A stretch of 64,000 bases of DNA, taken from NCBI RefSeq assembly GCF_020921035.1, contig NC_063150.1, forward strand, positions 30,985,826 through 31,049,825, read 5' to 3'. The translations under genes were made by a program, and so were the position numbers. Of this stretch, positions 11,936 through 24,899 are shown piece by piece. The notes beneath the pieces were generated by a model. That model worked only from the letters and a program-made list of their open reading frames with translations, was not told the DNA's origin and did not search any database. This DNA comes from Rhodamnia argentea (taxonomy: Eukaryota; Streptophyta; Magnoliopsida; Myrtales; Myrtaceae). The number at the start of each line of letters is the position of its first letter. Within the stretch, counting starts at the first letter, position 1.

Positions 11936-12838
11936 AAAAAAGAAAAAAAGCTGGAAGTATTGGACGGAAATAAGTGTATTGATGCTAATCCTATGCAGTA
12001 GATGTTTCAATTCACGCTTAAAACTATTAATGCGCCCGATGCTCTTAGATAACGAAGACGACGTGTCATGGAGAAAGGGACGGCGACAATTCAGTGCCTT
12101 CTTCTCCCTTTTTTTTCCCTAATTTGAAAATGATAATAGAATAAAAGTCAAGGGTTGTTAATGTGTCACTTATTTGAATTTCAAAGATGAGTTTTGTTTA
12201 AATCATGAGAAAAATCCACTTTTGAATTTAACAGCTTAAACAAAATGGCGGGTTTTATCGAACACCCCCCCGATTAATCTCATGAATCAAGCACGGAGTC
12301 GAGGTAAAACCTGGATAATTGGGTCGGGCGTATTTCTCTCGGAAATGACATGCGACTTTTTCCCCTATACAATCGAGCGCCGTGTGTTTAGCTTCATTTG
12401 TTTCGCGAATAATGAACGATTTTGATAAAACAACTTTCGAAAAATAATCTGTCTAAACATTCTCATGGGCAACGAAAATATTTTTCCTTTGTTCATTTGA
12501 GTAGCGAGACAGGCGACCATTTTTAGAAAAATGTATTTTTAAATTACTTAATTTTTTTCGCAGAACAAACGCGGAGATATTATTTTTTTAGCGTGTAAGT
12601 TCGTATAGCCGGCGCAATAAGCGTGTTTTGCTTCGTGGGAGAAGGAATATCCAAAAGAAAGAAAAGGGACATTCGCCGCCCCATCCCCAGTTATTGAGCA
12701 AAAGATTTTGAAAAAGGAAAATCCATTAAAACTGCCCATTCCTCCGGCAATGTCTAAAACAAATTGAAAGAAGAAAAGTTTAATTTATTTCGAAAAGAAT
12801 GTCTAATCCTTGCTATTTAATAAGATGACAGTGATTTT
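11936..12838. other. AT-rich intergenic DNA
   Basis: No gene seen. The stretch holds one decayed fold-back MITE (12391-12578) and otherwise unremarkable sequence. Confidence 0.4.
12391..12578. repeat. Fold-back MITE, family member 2
   Basis: It starts with gcttcatttgtttcgcgaat and ends with the inverted counterpart ttcgcagaacaaacgcgg. The inner sequence contains gaaaatatttttc and atttttagaaaaatgt, shared with the members at 27292 and 37495. Confidence 0.5.
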
Positions 12839-13075
12839 TTGAGAACGTATAAAATGGTCCCGACAGTTCTAAACTTATTGTAGGGCAGTCATTCGATCTT
12901 GGACTTTTCTTTTCGGCCAATTCAATCCTAAACCTTTTGATAATTTGCCAATGTAGTCATCCGGTATAATTTTAATTGAAAAAATTTGCTAATTTTTTTT
13001 CTTTTTCTTTATTTGTCTTTGCCGGTTTCGGGCCTCGGCGACGGCCGGCGAGGCGAGGCGAGGCGAGGCGAGGGC
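12839..13075. mobile_element. Fragment of a Mutator-like element with a GAGGC microsatellite
   Basis: The piece at 12910-12970 carries the sub-terminal motif gccaattcaatcctaaacc, then tttgccaatgtagtc, followed by a GC-rich stretch. About five tandem copies of gaggc lie at 13049-13072. Only one end is visible, so this is probably a truncated relative of the 11.2-kb element. Confidence 0.35.
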
Positions 13076-13259
13076 GTCCTAGGCGGAACTTTTGCCGGGT
13101 GAGTGAATGGGAGAGGAAGATCACCCAAGCGGGTGCAAGGTGCGTAGTCTACACCCGCGAGCACCGAATCAATAACCATCCGGGTCCAAGGTGAAAAGAC
13201 GAGACGGGGCTCGACGTTAAAACTCCCCAAAAAACCGAGTCAAAGGGACACGCCCACGA

Positions 13260-15460
13260 TAAATCCGATACACATTCACGCCCATCTCTCTCTCTCGTCT
13301 CCTGTGTCAAACTCAGCTGCTTCTCTCTCTTCTCGCTCGCGCACCAATATCGGAGGCAATTGCAACTACAGCGGTACCAACAAAACGGTCACAAAGGAGC
13401 TCCTGCGTCGTTGTTCCGCCTGAGGTTAGGGTTTCTGCTCCCCGCATCTGCGCCTTCCTTCCTTCCTTCCTTCCTTCCGGCTCTGTGCCGCCCTCGGTGT
13501 TCCTGTTTTCCGGTCGAGAGTCGGCGTTTTTGATCTGACGATTGTCGCGCGAATCGTGTTTTTAGCTCAGTTCTGTCGAGTGGGGGGCTTCGATTGTAGG
13601 ATCGGCTTTGCCTGATTGTGCGTAGATCAATTTGGTTTCTGAGCGGTCGTGCCCGGGGTCGCGGAGTGAGGGTGGGGGTGGGGGTGTGGGGACGAGTTGA
13701 CTAGAGCTTTCCTGGTTTTGGGGATTGATTCGATTTGCTTTTGATTGTTTCGGGAGTTGTGATGGCGAAATGTGGACTTGACGCGAGCAGTGAGAGTGAG
13801 ACCCGTGGATAGACTGTTCTGGTGTTTTCTGGTAGCTGAGAGTGGGGGAATGCTGCGGTTGGAAGTTTAGATTGGAGAGATTGTGTATGAGCAGAGAAAG
13901 ATATTGAGCGGAGGGTAGCGTGATTTTGATTCCGGTTTTGAGTTTGGAGAGTTGGGGTCTGTGAGGTAGACTAAGATAGTTTTCTCTTCTCTGGCCTTTT
14001 ATGGCTTCGGTCGCTGAAGACGACGAAATTGTCTCCCGTCATGGTAAATTCATCGAAGTGGAGCTCTAGTTCGTGTGTTTTTGCATGCTAAATCTGTAGC
14101 GAGTGTGTTCTTTTCTGGTTTTGCGTGAACCTATCAAGAATGCTAAGCATAATCTCCCAAGTTCCTGATGCATGCCTTTATTGTGGAAAATGATGCTGCT
14201 GGTCTGCGTGTGTGTTTGTGAGTCTGTGCGTGTCATTGTTGTAAACATTTTTTAATTGTCGATACTTTGATTACGTTTTGTGTGATTTCAAACAAGTACA
14301 GGAAAAATTGTCTCCCATTTTTTTTTTTTTTTTGGGTAAGTAGGAAGACTAGTTTTTTGTTCATTTGTGCATAGTACTTTTCCAGAAGTTGCTCCCTTTC
14401 CTTATGTTACTAAGTGTATGGAAATTGTGAAGCTGAGCTACATGGAGATGAAAATCTTTCCTTTTCCTCACCATGCACCTCGTACGTCTTGCTGAAATAG
14501 CACTAAATCACTGAAATATTCGGGACATACTTCCCCTAGGCACCAAATATGTGAAACCTGTGTATGCAGCTATGTACGTATTGAGTGAACAGAATATTCG
14601 ATGAGCAATAGGTCCATGAAGACAGCGACAGCCTCAAAATCTAAATTGTTGTCCTTTGTGCCTGGCTTTAACCATCTTTGTTATGTCACATGAATGGTTT
14701 TTTTAATTTTATTTATTAATCTCTCTTTTGAGTATTCTCCTATTCGTCTCTTATCAACTTTCCTAGATGATTGTCTGTAGCTTTGAGAAATCTGCTTTGG
14801 GTACTGTTGTTTCAAATCTTCAATTCATGCTCATAGTATTATTCTGTATAATCTGGCTCCATTCTGAAAGTTCCATTGAGCAAATAAGTAGGATGAAGTG
14901 AACTTACTGTGTATGCAAATTAAGATGGTTGATGATTTGTTTATTTTCTTGGAAGGACAATTCGATTAGTATTAGTGAGTGAATCTTGCCCTTTGAAAGC
15001 ATTTTATATGGCAATGTATGTCTGTAGCCTGCCTAGTGCCTACAGAAAAAATCAACCTTGGGTGGTTCTTTTCCATTCCAGGCCTCTCTTCTCTACGGCA
15101 TTATGTTTGTTGGAATCTTCTTTGGATAGACCAGATTTTAGTGGTAGAATGGTTAGCCTGGATAACTATAGGTCCAGGTTGTTGTGCTCTTCTCAACTCT
15201 CTATAAATAAAGAATATTGAAGTATGTCAAAGATAATACCAAGGTATCAGTCTAGGGGATGGCTGAAGAAGTCAATTATTGGAGAGTTCTTAACCAAATT
15301 TCTCATGCATAACTCAGATTCGATTGAGAAAATCCCAGGATTCCTCCTTGAATTTTATTATAGTTATATTGGAGACCAGAAGAAAAGCTTGCCCTAGAAG
15401 ATACTATAAAGATAATTTCCATTTAATAATTTGCGTATTTCAATTGCAGAGGATCCTGCG
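13260..15460 (+). other. 5' leader and promoter-proximal region of LRS1
   Basis: CT-rich sequence at 13270-13340 and a GC-richer patch to about 13430 look like the start of the transcript. CTGAG|GTTAGG at 13424 is a possible first donor, and a cttcc-type microsatellite lies at 13457-13478. The acceptor CAATTGCAG at 15441-15449 begins the exon that carries the recognised start. An alternative in-frame first exon at 14001-14043 is listed separately. Confidence 0.45.
14001..14043 (+). other. Possible alternative first coding exon of LRS1
   Basis: An ATG at 14001 opens 14 codons plus one base that end at a good donor, CATG|GTAAAT. Spliced to the acceptor at 15449/15450 it stays in frame and adds 18 residues (MASVAEDDEIVSRHEDPA) ahead of MHRVGS. 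I cannot tell whether it is used; in the Arabidopsis protein as I recall it, the start is at MHRVGS. Confidence 0.3.
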
Positions 15461-18400
15461 ATGCACCGTGTGGGTAGTGCAGGAAACACGGCCAGTTCAA
15501 CACGCCCTCGCAAAGAGAAGAGGTTTACATATGTATTGAATTATGTCGATGACACAAAGGTGAGAGAATCAATCCTTTCTTTTATTTGATATACATTCTA
15601 GGGCTTTATTTTCTCAAATTCGACTATTTCTGTGCTTTGCTTAGGTTGGACTCATATTCGTCTAGTTGATGGAAATTTTAGTTTATGATTGTAGAAATTC
15701 AATGTAAAGGTATCAGTTGGCATAATGTAAACATCTTCAGAAGGAGTGTTTTAGGAATTCAAAGAGCTTTGTTTATTGATACGAGTTACTAGTAGTACTG
15801 TTCACTTGCTATATTAATTTTTCAACTGTAGCAAGAAATGTCATGCTGAGCACATGCCTAGTTTCAATCTTTGCCTTCCAATGTTACTGTAGCAAACTTT
15901 TTTGTGTGCCCGACTATTTTTACAATCACAATTGTCTAGTTTGCAGACAACTGTATCGTCTTGCATTTGATTTGGGCGGTTCTTCCCCCTTAGTAACAAA
16001 GCGATGCATTTAAATGATATGCTAAAATTAAAATTCTGTTGGTGATACGAAGTAAGTTTTGTTCACTCAGTTATAGCAAACAACTGTAAAACCTTATCTT
16101 TGTCGTTGTTTCCCTGTATGCAGCATTGTGCAGGTATAAATTGTTTGGCCTTATGGAAGTCAACATCAGATAGGGGTGATTACCTTTTTACTGGGAGCCG
16201 TGATGGTACCTTGAAGAGATGGGCATTGGACGAAAGCACAGCTACTTGCTCGGCTACATTTGAGTCACATGTCGATTGGGTGAGGTTTTTTTTTTTTTTG
16301 CCTTTCTTTATTAGTTGCAACAGTTTCCTGGTTTCTCTAGGAAAATGTGTTGCTCGTTCCTGGGGTGATTATTCTGGATGGAGTGTTCATCAACTGATTC
16401 TGCATTAATGATGGGGAACAATTGCAACAACCTTTGAAGACTTACAGGAGGCGTGCAAAATAAAGATTTGCTGTTTATTTTCTGAATAATCAAGAACCTT
16501 CTTAAGCGATTGGGGTCTATTAGGATTGTAATAAGTTTCCCTTTCTTAATTGGAATTGGATTAATGTTTCCTTTTCCTAGTTGGTAGTTGGTATGTTTTT
16601 CCAGGTTTTATTAGGATGTATTAGTTTTCTTATTTTTACTTCGAGCAGTACTTAGAGAGTCTTTATATATGTTTGTAATTCTTTACTTTGAATAGAGTCG
16701 ATGATTGTTTGGAGTTGGCAATTTTGTTGCTTCGGAATTGTGTGATTCTATTCTTCCCTTGATGTGATGCTTAAGAACCCTAGGTGTGATGCTTAGGAAG
16801 CTTTTGGTGTGAATTTTAAAGATTTATTCTTTGTTGTGGGACTACTCATCCTACATTCCTAGTTTGGAAATAGGAAATTTTGTATATCCTAATAAAACGA
16901 GTAAAACACATATCCACTACCAACAAGGAAATGGAAACATGTTAAAATCCTAATAGACCCCAATCACTTGAGAAATTCCTGTGAAAGAAAAGAAACAGCA
17001 TATCCTCATTTGGCACACCTTTTGTAAGTGTACAGTGGTTATTGCCATTGTTCTCTATCAATTAACTTGGGACTCACTACCCCAACTTGTACCCAAAAGA
17101 ATTCTTTGGTGCAATTGAATTTTTACATAGTGCTTGGACATCTTGTGCCCCCAAAGATTTATACGAGACATATTAGAATGTATCAGTAAATTTGACTCCA
17201 TGTTTTTGCAAAACCAATATAACATCAGTAAGTACTGGTTTTGCAGGTTAATGATGCTGTCCTTGCAGGTGATAACACCCTTGTCTCTTGTTCTTCAGAC
17301 ACAACTCTAAAGGTAATATCTAGTTGATTAATTGTTATCCCTGTAATATGCATATGATATTGAGTGATTTTTTAAGTTCTTTCATCAGTCTTATCTTTAT
17401 GGATTTTTCTTTGTCATTTTGAAAACAACAGACCTGGAATGGCTTGTCTGAGGGAGCTTGTACGGGGACTCTTCGTCATCACTCTGACTACGTCACTTGT
17501 CTTGCTACAGCAGAAAACAATGTAATTTCCTTGACAATATCTCTGTGATAAACTAAATGATGAAAGGTTCCCAGACTTGCAGCCCTATAATTTTTGACGG
17601 AACAAGTTCAAGTTAGCATTGGTCCTTACTGCTTATATTTTAGGGAAGCCAGTTTCTGATTGTTCTGTAGTGTCATGCATTTTAGAGCAATGTTGTTGCC
17701 TCTGGTGGCCTTGGTGGGGAGGTCTTCATCTGGGATCTTGAAGCTGCACTTGCCCCAGCCTCTAAGTCTAGTGATCAGATGGATGATGATTGTTCCAATG
17801 GCATCAGTGCTAGTGGGAGTTCTCTACCTGTTAGTGGTTTACGTAGCATCAGTTCAAGCAACAGCATTTCTACTCACCCCAGTCAGTCTCCCAGCTATGT
17901 TCCAACTGCGGCTAAAGGACATAAGGAGTCGGTTTATGCACTTGCTATGAATGGGAGTGGAACGCTTCTTGTTTCTGGTGGAACTGAAAAGGTATATTTT
18001 TGTCTGTGACTGAGAATTTGTCATGATCCTTTAATGGAGGTTTTAGAGTTGATAGTAGTTGGATATTATAGGAGGGCCTATTCAAGTGGCACTCAAACTT
18101 CAGCATCTGCCTTTTGAATTTTGTTTTTTAATCACTAATACTGCTTGTATTATAAATTGCTGCATTTTATTTCCATACACATGATTCTTTTGCTCGTTCC
18201 CATTTTAAGTGCTTGTACTGTATTTCAGCAGAAACAAAAGTTTTCATTGCGTCTAAAGACAAAATTTTGCACTGACGGATATCATATAATTTTCCTTCAG
18301 GTGGTGCGTGTTTGGGATCCAAGAAGCGGTTCTAAGACTATGAAGCTTAAAGGGCACACAGATAATATTAGAGCTCTACTTCTTGACTCTTCTGGCCGGT

Positions 18401-18615
18401 TAGTTTTATGCCGTGTTGACTTCTTTATGCAGATGTTACATGAGATATTTGCATCTTATTTTGCACATTAGGATTTGTGTTAGGTTACCAGGTTATCGGA
18501 AAGAAGGTCGTGTGGGAATGGAGAGTTAGGAATGACGTAGGTGCTTTGCTTCACATTTTTGGCAATCATTATCCTTGAGGGATAATAGGAGGCTCAGGAT
18601 ACTTACAATTCTTTG

Positions 18616-18653
<38 letters not shown>

Positions 18654-21600
18654 GGAGGACTGGCGGTTGGAGCAGGATGTTTGTATGGTAGTTGTGCACA
18701 ATAGTGTGTTTTAACTTCATTAAGGCATGCTGTATATGAAATGGTCTATAATTTCATCATTCATGGATACTTGCAAATTTGGCCCTTCTTGTTGGATGCA
18801 GATGCCTTCTCAATGTTTTATTCTCATTAGAATTGTGTTATGTTTGAGTCTTGGCATTTCAAATTTGCAGGTTTTGCTTATCAGGATCCTCTGATTCTAT
18901 GATCAGGTGGGCATATGATTTCTTTTATATCTCTTCCATATCATAGCTGTCAATCTGTGATATGTTGATTCATGTGGATGTAGGGTGTTGGTGCTATGAC
19001 AACTTCATCTTTTGGAACTCTAGGATATGCTTCAGAATTTTGCTTTCCTGTAGGGAGAGGTAGTAGTGGCATGGCTAGATAGTTGATGGGGACTTCATTA
19101 TGTATCCTAACTGGCTATTATGTGGCAAGAGTGAACCGTATGTTCTTTTGTCCTTGTAGTATCATTTATTTGTAAAGTGCAACCTCTGGTCTGTTCTCGA
19201 GGAATCGATTCATTTGTGTTATTTGCATCTGTCATCTTCCCCCTTTTTGATAATGGAAAAGATATACCTCATGCTTGTAAAGCCAGTGTCCAATGCCTAC
19301 TATTGTAAACAATTCTTCTTATGTGCTTTGGAAACATCAACTGGTAGGTGACTTTATTATGTCGCTGGGATCATGTCTTGCCAATCAAAGTCTTACTTAG
19401 GATTTTTATTCAAGTCAGATCTCCTGAACCTTGTTAACATGAGTCTACTGGGAAGTCACTTCTTATTGGAGTATCCTTACTGTATTGTCTCCCATTCTCA
19501 AACCATCTTAAAGTAGTTCTTTTGCATTTTATCCTTGATCGAACGCGAAATTTCTTCAAGACATACTTGTTTTGAGTTTAATTAGTCTTGAAGAAGATAC
19601 ATTTCTGTAAACTATGATTCTCTTGTAGTCCAAGAATCACTAGTTGATAGTTTTTCAATCTTCTGGCAGCTTGACATGTGCAAAGTAATGCAGTTTTTCT
19701 CTGTCAAAATTTGAGATTTGGGGAGATGATATATCATGGTTTAATTAAAAGTGTATGGAATCAAATTGAAAGGGAGGTATAAGTGCGCTAGCTCCCTTCT
19801 TTAGTAGTTTTTTTCTTTGGTTGGTATTATGCTGTTTTTGGGGTCAGGTGTAAAATGGTATAGGATTTTGTCCAAATCCTTTCTCTCCCCTTTGCCTCCA
19901 CATGAGCTTGCTCACTTGGGTTGAAACCGATGTGCACAAAAGCGAGCTGATTGAATTGAAACAGAGAGGCACAATAGCAAGCTCATTCTTATAGTTGGCA
20001 GTTGGCACATCCAATGGTTGGTTGCAGAGCCCAGTTGACATCTGGTGGTGTGTTGCAGATCTTATACCTGTGACTGTAGTGTGTCCCCATAATATTTTGG
20101 CATAATTAGGCGAATCTATGGGATACCTTCAGCATAGAGAAATATTTAAATTGCAAACTTTTGGTGGTTTGTTTATGTAAATGGTATGTTGATCTGATCA
20201 TTCATTTCTTTTCCTAGACTGTGGGATCTTGGTCAGCAGCGATGTATTCATTCCTATGCTGTGCACACCGATTCAGTTTGGGCCCTTGCCAGCACTCCGA
20301 CATTTAGTCATGTCTATAGTGGTGGCCGAGACATGTCGGTGAGTATAGTTTCTTTAAGCATCTTTGACTGCAATTATGAAATCTTCTTTTCCTTTGCATG
20401 CACTGCTGGCATTTCTGATAGTGATAGTGATGACTAGATGTCTTTATCCGCAGTTGTACTTGACCGACTTGGCAACAAGAGAGAGTCTTTTACTTTGCAC
20501 GGAGGAACACCCTGTCTTGCAATTGGCATTGCATGATGACAGTATATGGATAGCGACAACAGATTCTTCCGTACATAGATGGCCTATTGAAGGACGTAAC
20601 CCACAAAAAGTTTTTCAAAGAGGCGGTTCATTCTTGGCTGGGAATTTGTCCTTCTCAAGAGCAAGAGTGTCTCTAGAAGGATCTACCCCTGTAAATGATT
20701 CTCCTCCTTTCTAACCTAGCTAATTATTCAAAGATTCTGTTCGAGGCTGAGATTGCAAAAACTAGCAACTGCAACTTTGTGATCTTATAGTTCTTATGCA
20801 TTCTTTGCCATTTGGCAAATATCATACTCTTAGTTAAGCTGTCGTTTTTTTGTAGTCATTCTGCATTTTGATGCTTATGAATGTCAACTTTTGAGTGGAG
20901 ATGTCTCCTGTGCCTGCTAACTTTTAGGTTATTTGCACAACTTCTCCATATAGGTGGGTTTAGTTGCAATGTGACCTTGTAGACTTAAATAATTTGCAAC
21001 CAGTCATGATCAACTCTTAATTCATAAGGAGATTTTTCTTTTTTGTGCTTCATACTCGATTTGTGGCCATTTTACCGGTCATTTAAAACTCAAATCGATA
21101 TTGAAGAAGATTATGCAAGCTTGATTATGAAAAACGCAGAAAGAATATTTCTTCCTTATCTTTTCCTGTAGTATATGCAATTTCATTGGTTTTGTTTCCT
21201 TCAACAACATTTGTATTTGTTTGCATGGGTATGTCATTTTGAATTAAATTAGCAGGATTACATTTAATGTAGAACTAGAAGTTGTAAAGTTAAGAAAGGA
21301 TACGTGCTTTTTTCCTCCGAGAAGTTGACAGAAATTTATCTCCTCCTTTTTGCTTGCATTGTCATTTCTCTCATTGCTGGCAATTGTTCTGCCTCTGATT
21401 ATCTGATTTATAAATTACTGACAAACGAATGGTTAATGGTACAGACTCCTGTATATAAAGAACCAAAGTTTACCATCCGTGGTAATCCTGGAATAGTGCA
21501 ACATGAAATTTTGAATAACAGAAGGCATGTTTTGACCAAGGTGAATATAGTCTGTAATATCCAGTTCTTTCCTTTTTAACAGTCGCTGCAGTTGTTTGTT

Positions 21601-24600
21601 ATGTGTTTGCTTGAATGGGTAGTCCTAATGGGCTTTGTTATTTTCCTGATAGGATTCAGTGGGTTCGGTGAAACTATGGGAGATTACAAGAGGCATTGTG
21701 GTGGAGGATTATGGAAAGGTTGGATTAGTGGCTTTTTTCTCCATAGTTTGATTTAGCTTAATTTCTTGATACTTTTTATGTTATTCTCACCATTAGCTTT
21801 CTATAATTTCATTGCATTTTTACTGTTTATTTCACATTTTCTGTTTTAGTATGATTCATGGTTTTGATGCTTCTTATCTAATATTCTGATGTTAGGTATC
21901 CTTTGAGGAGAAAAAAGAAGAATTATTTGAGATGGTAAGAACCGTATCGCTACCACTATGATTGTAGTTCCGTCGTACTATAAGATGATGGTTAGTTACT
22001 AGTGTGTTATGTGTCAGGTAAGCATTCCTCCGTGGTTCACTATTGATACCAGGCTGGGTAGCTTGTCTGTCCATTTGGACACTCCACAATGTTTTTCTGC
22101 TGAGATGTATTCGGTAGATCTCAACATATCTGGGAAGCCAGAAGATGATAAGGTGAAATATGTGCTGGTTTCCTTATCTCTATCTTGTATGTTATATATT
22201 ATGCTTGTATATTGTCCAGTGATAGTGGCTTCTCTATTAGTCTCCTTCTTCTTTGGGCTGAAGATTGTTGATGTCCTCATTTAATGCGAGTCCTTTCTGG
22301 TTTAGCATTGCTGATTCTGTTCTGAGAGCAAAGAGGTAGTGAAAGCGGGGTGCAATGTCTGAAAATTGTGGCTCTTGCTCTTTCTTTATAAAACATTTTA
22401 ATTGTACAGGTAAATTTAGGTAGAGAAACTCTTAAAGGTCTCTTGGCTCATTGGTTGACCAAAAGACGGCAAAAAAGAGGGCCTGAGGCTTCAGCAAATG
22501 GCGATATGTTACCTGGTAGGGATGTTGCTGCCAGGAGTCTTAGCCATTCAAGAATCGAAGTTGATGGAAATGCTGAAAATGATTCCTCAGTGTATCCTCC
22601 ATTCGAATTTTCAACTGTCTCGCCTCCATCCATCATCACTGAAGGTTCTCAGGGAGGTCCGTGGAGAAAAAGAATTACTGATCTAGATGGAACTGAAGAT
22701 GAAAAAGACTTTCCTTGGTGGTGTCTGGACTGTGTCTTGAATAATCGCCTGCCTCCTAGAGAAAATACCAAGTAACTTTCTTTCATCAATCATTATGTGC
22801 CGTCCACTAGTATATCAATTTTGCCTGCTTGACAAGACACCATTGATTTACAGTAATTGCGAGTTTGCATTTAGCTGCCATTTTTAGCCATTAGTAAAAT
22901 GTTTACCAATTTACTTACCAGTAGTCATGCATTTGTTAATATAGATTATGTGCAGGCCTTTTTTGTGCCAATGTGAAATCTGTTTACTTGTTTGCTGTTG
23001 CATGGTTTGTTGATTCTTGCTCCTTATGTTGGATTTAATGGGAAAAGAAAACTTTGATGGATGTTTACAACCTCCAAACGAAGGGGTATTTAATCGATTT
23101 AAAGTTTTTAGTGCCACTTATGCATTTTAAATTTGGTTGGGAGATTTTGGCAACCGTAAGCTGTCCTACACAAGCTTCCCAAGCTAATAATCTTCTAGAG
23201 CTGTGATACCTATTCAGAGGTTCTGCATCTACTCCTCGGGCTGTCTAGGTTACTTTTGCTATCTAGTTCATTTTTCTATTTATTCCCAATTTTGGAAACC
23301 TCTCTTCAATTTTTTTTTTTTTTGGGGGAGGGGGGGGGTGGGGGACTTTGTTGAACAGTATCGTAGTTCTAATTTCATAGTAAAAATTAGTGAAAATGGA
23401 AGAGCTGCGCGTGCTTAATGGATGTGCTGATATGTTCTTTTTTCCCTTTTGATATTGAGGTGGTGTCAAATGCTTGTCTGATGCTATTCATACAGGTGTA
23501 GCTTTTACCTGCAACCGTGTGAAGGTGCAACTGTTCAGATCCTTACTCAAGGGAAACTAAGTGCTCCTAGGATATTGAGGATACATAAAGTAAGTTTATT
23601 GAATGTAGCATGATGAACTGAGTTTTGTGTTGCATTAACACTAGTCAGGTCTGACAAATGAGTAATGCTGCGAAGATTTTGTGCCCTTTGTTACTTAAAA
23701 ATACAAAACCTGTGGGAATCTTCTGAGCCAGGTGAATCAGTATTCACTGTGGATAACTTGGTACCTTTATTATGTGGCTGTCTTCCTCTGGCGATGCTTC
23801 ATCCTGTTAAATATGCTTTAGTCATATGTGCTGCTCTTTTGGACGAACTGGCTGTCGGAGGCAGGGTGAGACCTAGCATGGCAGCTCTGACCTATGATCT
23901 ACTTTCATAAACTTGGGCCCAGCAGGGCACAACTTGATTTTGAACTAATGCAATGATTCTTTCTGGATCAGTTATGCCATGTTTGCCTATCTTCTGTAAT
24001 GTCTTGTATGGAAATGAGATACCTTCTGCTTATTGTTTATGAAGGTTGTCAATTATGTAATCGAGAAGATGGTTCTCGAGAAACCACTGGACAATGTGAA
24101 CAATGAAGGAGTGTTTCCTCCTGGAGGACATTTGCCACATTCATCAGCTGGCGACATATCTTTCCGTTCTGGATTGAAGCCATGGCAGAAGCTTAGGCCT
24201 TCTATAGAGATTTTGTGCAATAACCAGGCAAGTGGATATATACTTGCGGCAGTGAAATCATCCTTTGTTCATTTCCATTTTGCTTCTAAAGCTTGTTGAT
24301 TTTGTTAGGAACACTATTCTAAGTTAGGTGGGATTGGTACATTGCGCTATCTGATGCTTCATGGACCTTATCTTTTTAGGATCTATTTATCGTTGGTCAC
24401 TGCATAGATGTAGGCATGTTTAAATGTCACACTCATTTCTTGCCCTATCAAGGGTACCTGAATTTGGGCAACTTCTTGCAATCACGCATGAGATGATGGA
24501 AGAAAGTCCTTTGCTTTGAATTTAGAATGTGTTATGTGGACTGGGAATATCATTCTTTGCTTTGAATTTTGAATGTGTTAAGTGGACAATCATTATTACA

Positions 24601-24899
24601 ATTTATTTTGGTGTTGCTCTGTAACACTAGTTCTGAAGATTTACCCTTAATTTTTGTGCTTTGTTGATTTATAATGATAGAATCTTGTCAACTTGCTGAC
24701 ATCTTGACTTTGCACTAACTTTTGATCCGATTATTGCATTCGTTGCTATTTAACATTGTGATTGAGTATAAACTTCTGCCTCAATCTTCGCTCTCTCCAG
24801 GTGTTGTCCCCAGACATGAGCCTAGCCACTGTCAGAGCATACGTATGGAAGAAACCTGAGGACTTGGTTCTTAACTACAGGGTGGTTCAAGGCAAATGA
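15461..24899 (+). CDS. LRS1: WD40-repeat protein, plant WDR48/UAF1 homologue
   Basis: Seventeen coding exons give 760 aa: 15461-15559, 16124-16279, 17247-17312, 17432-17521, 17686-17991, 18301-18398, 18871-18906, 20218-20338, 20454-20690, 21445-21540, 21653-21718, 21896-21934, 22018-22152, 22410-22771, 23496-23589, 24045-24227, 24801-24899. All phases match. Residues about 34-455 form seven to eight WD repeats (ends such as LKRWAL, LKTWNG, VFIWDL, VRVWDP, IRLWDL, VKLWEI), interrupted by a Ser-rich loop at about 165-215. The C-terminal 240 residues match the WDR48-specific domain (DUF3337). In animals WDR48/UAF1 activates USP1, USP12 and USP46 deubiquitinases; the Arabidopsis homologue is LRS1 (At3g05090, of similar length), tied to lateral root growth. 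Intron 16 is GC-AG. Introns 2 and 7 are about 1-1.3 kb. The start was chosen because it begins the conserved MHRVGSAG. Confidence 0.92.
18622..18651 (+). repeat. CT microsatellite in LRS1 intron 6
   Basis: Fifteen uninterrupted CT units lie between exons 6 and 7. Confidence 0.9.
24228..24800 (+). other. GC-AG intron (LRS1 intron 16)
   Basis: The exon ends AACCAG and is followed by GCAAGTGG; the next exon starts after CTCTCCAG at 24800. Only this GC donor keeps the frame [14 protein letters not shown], which is conserved in the family. The donor otherwise matches the consensus well (CAG|GCAAGT), as GC donors usually do. Confidence 0.8.

Noticed and set aside
11496..12010. Frames on both strands of the GC-rich block
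   Set aside because: Same reason: GC-rich transposon-like core, with poly-Lys or poly-Phe tails from A-runs.
23665..23910. 81-codon frame inside LRS1 intron 15
   Set aside because: Exons 15 and 16 join in phase and match the family without it, and it has no similarity to WDR48 proteins.
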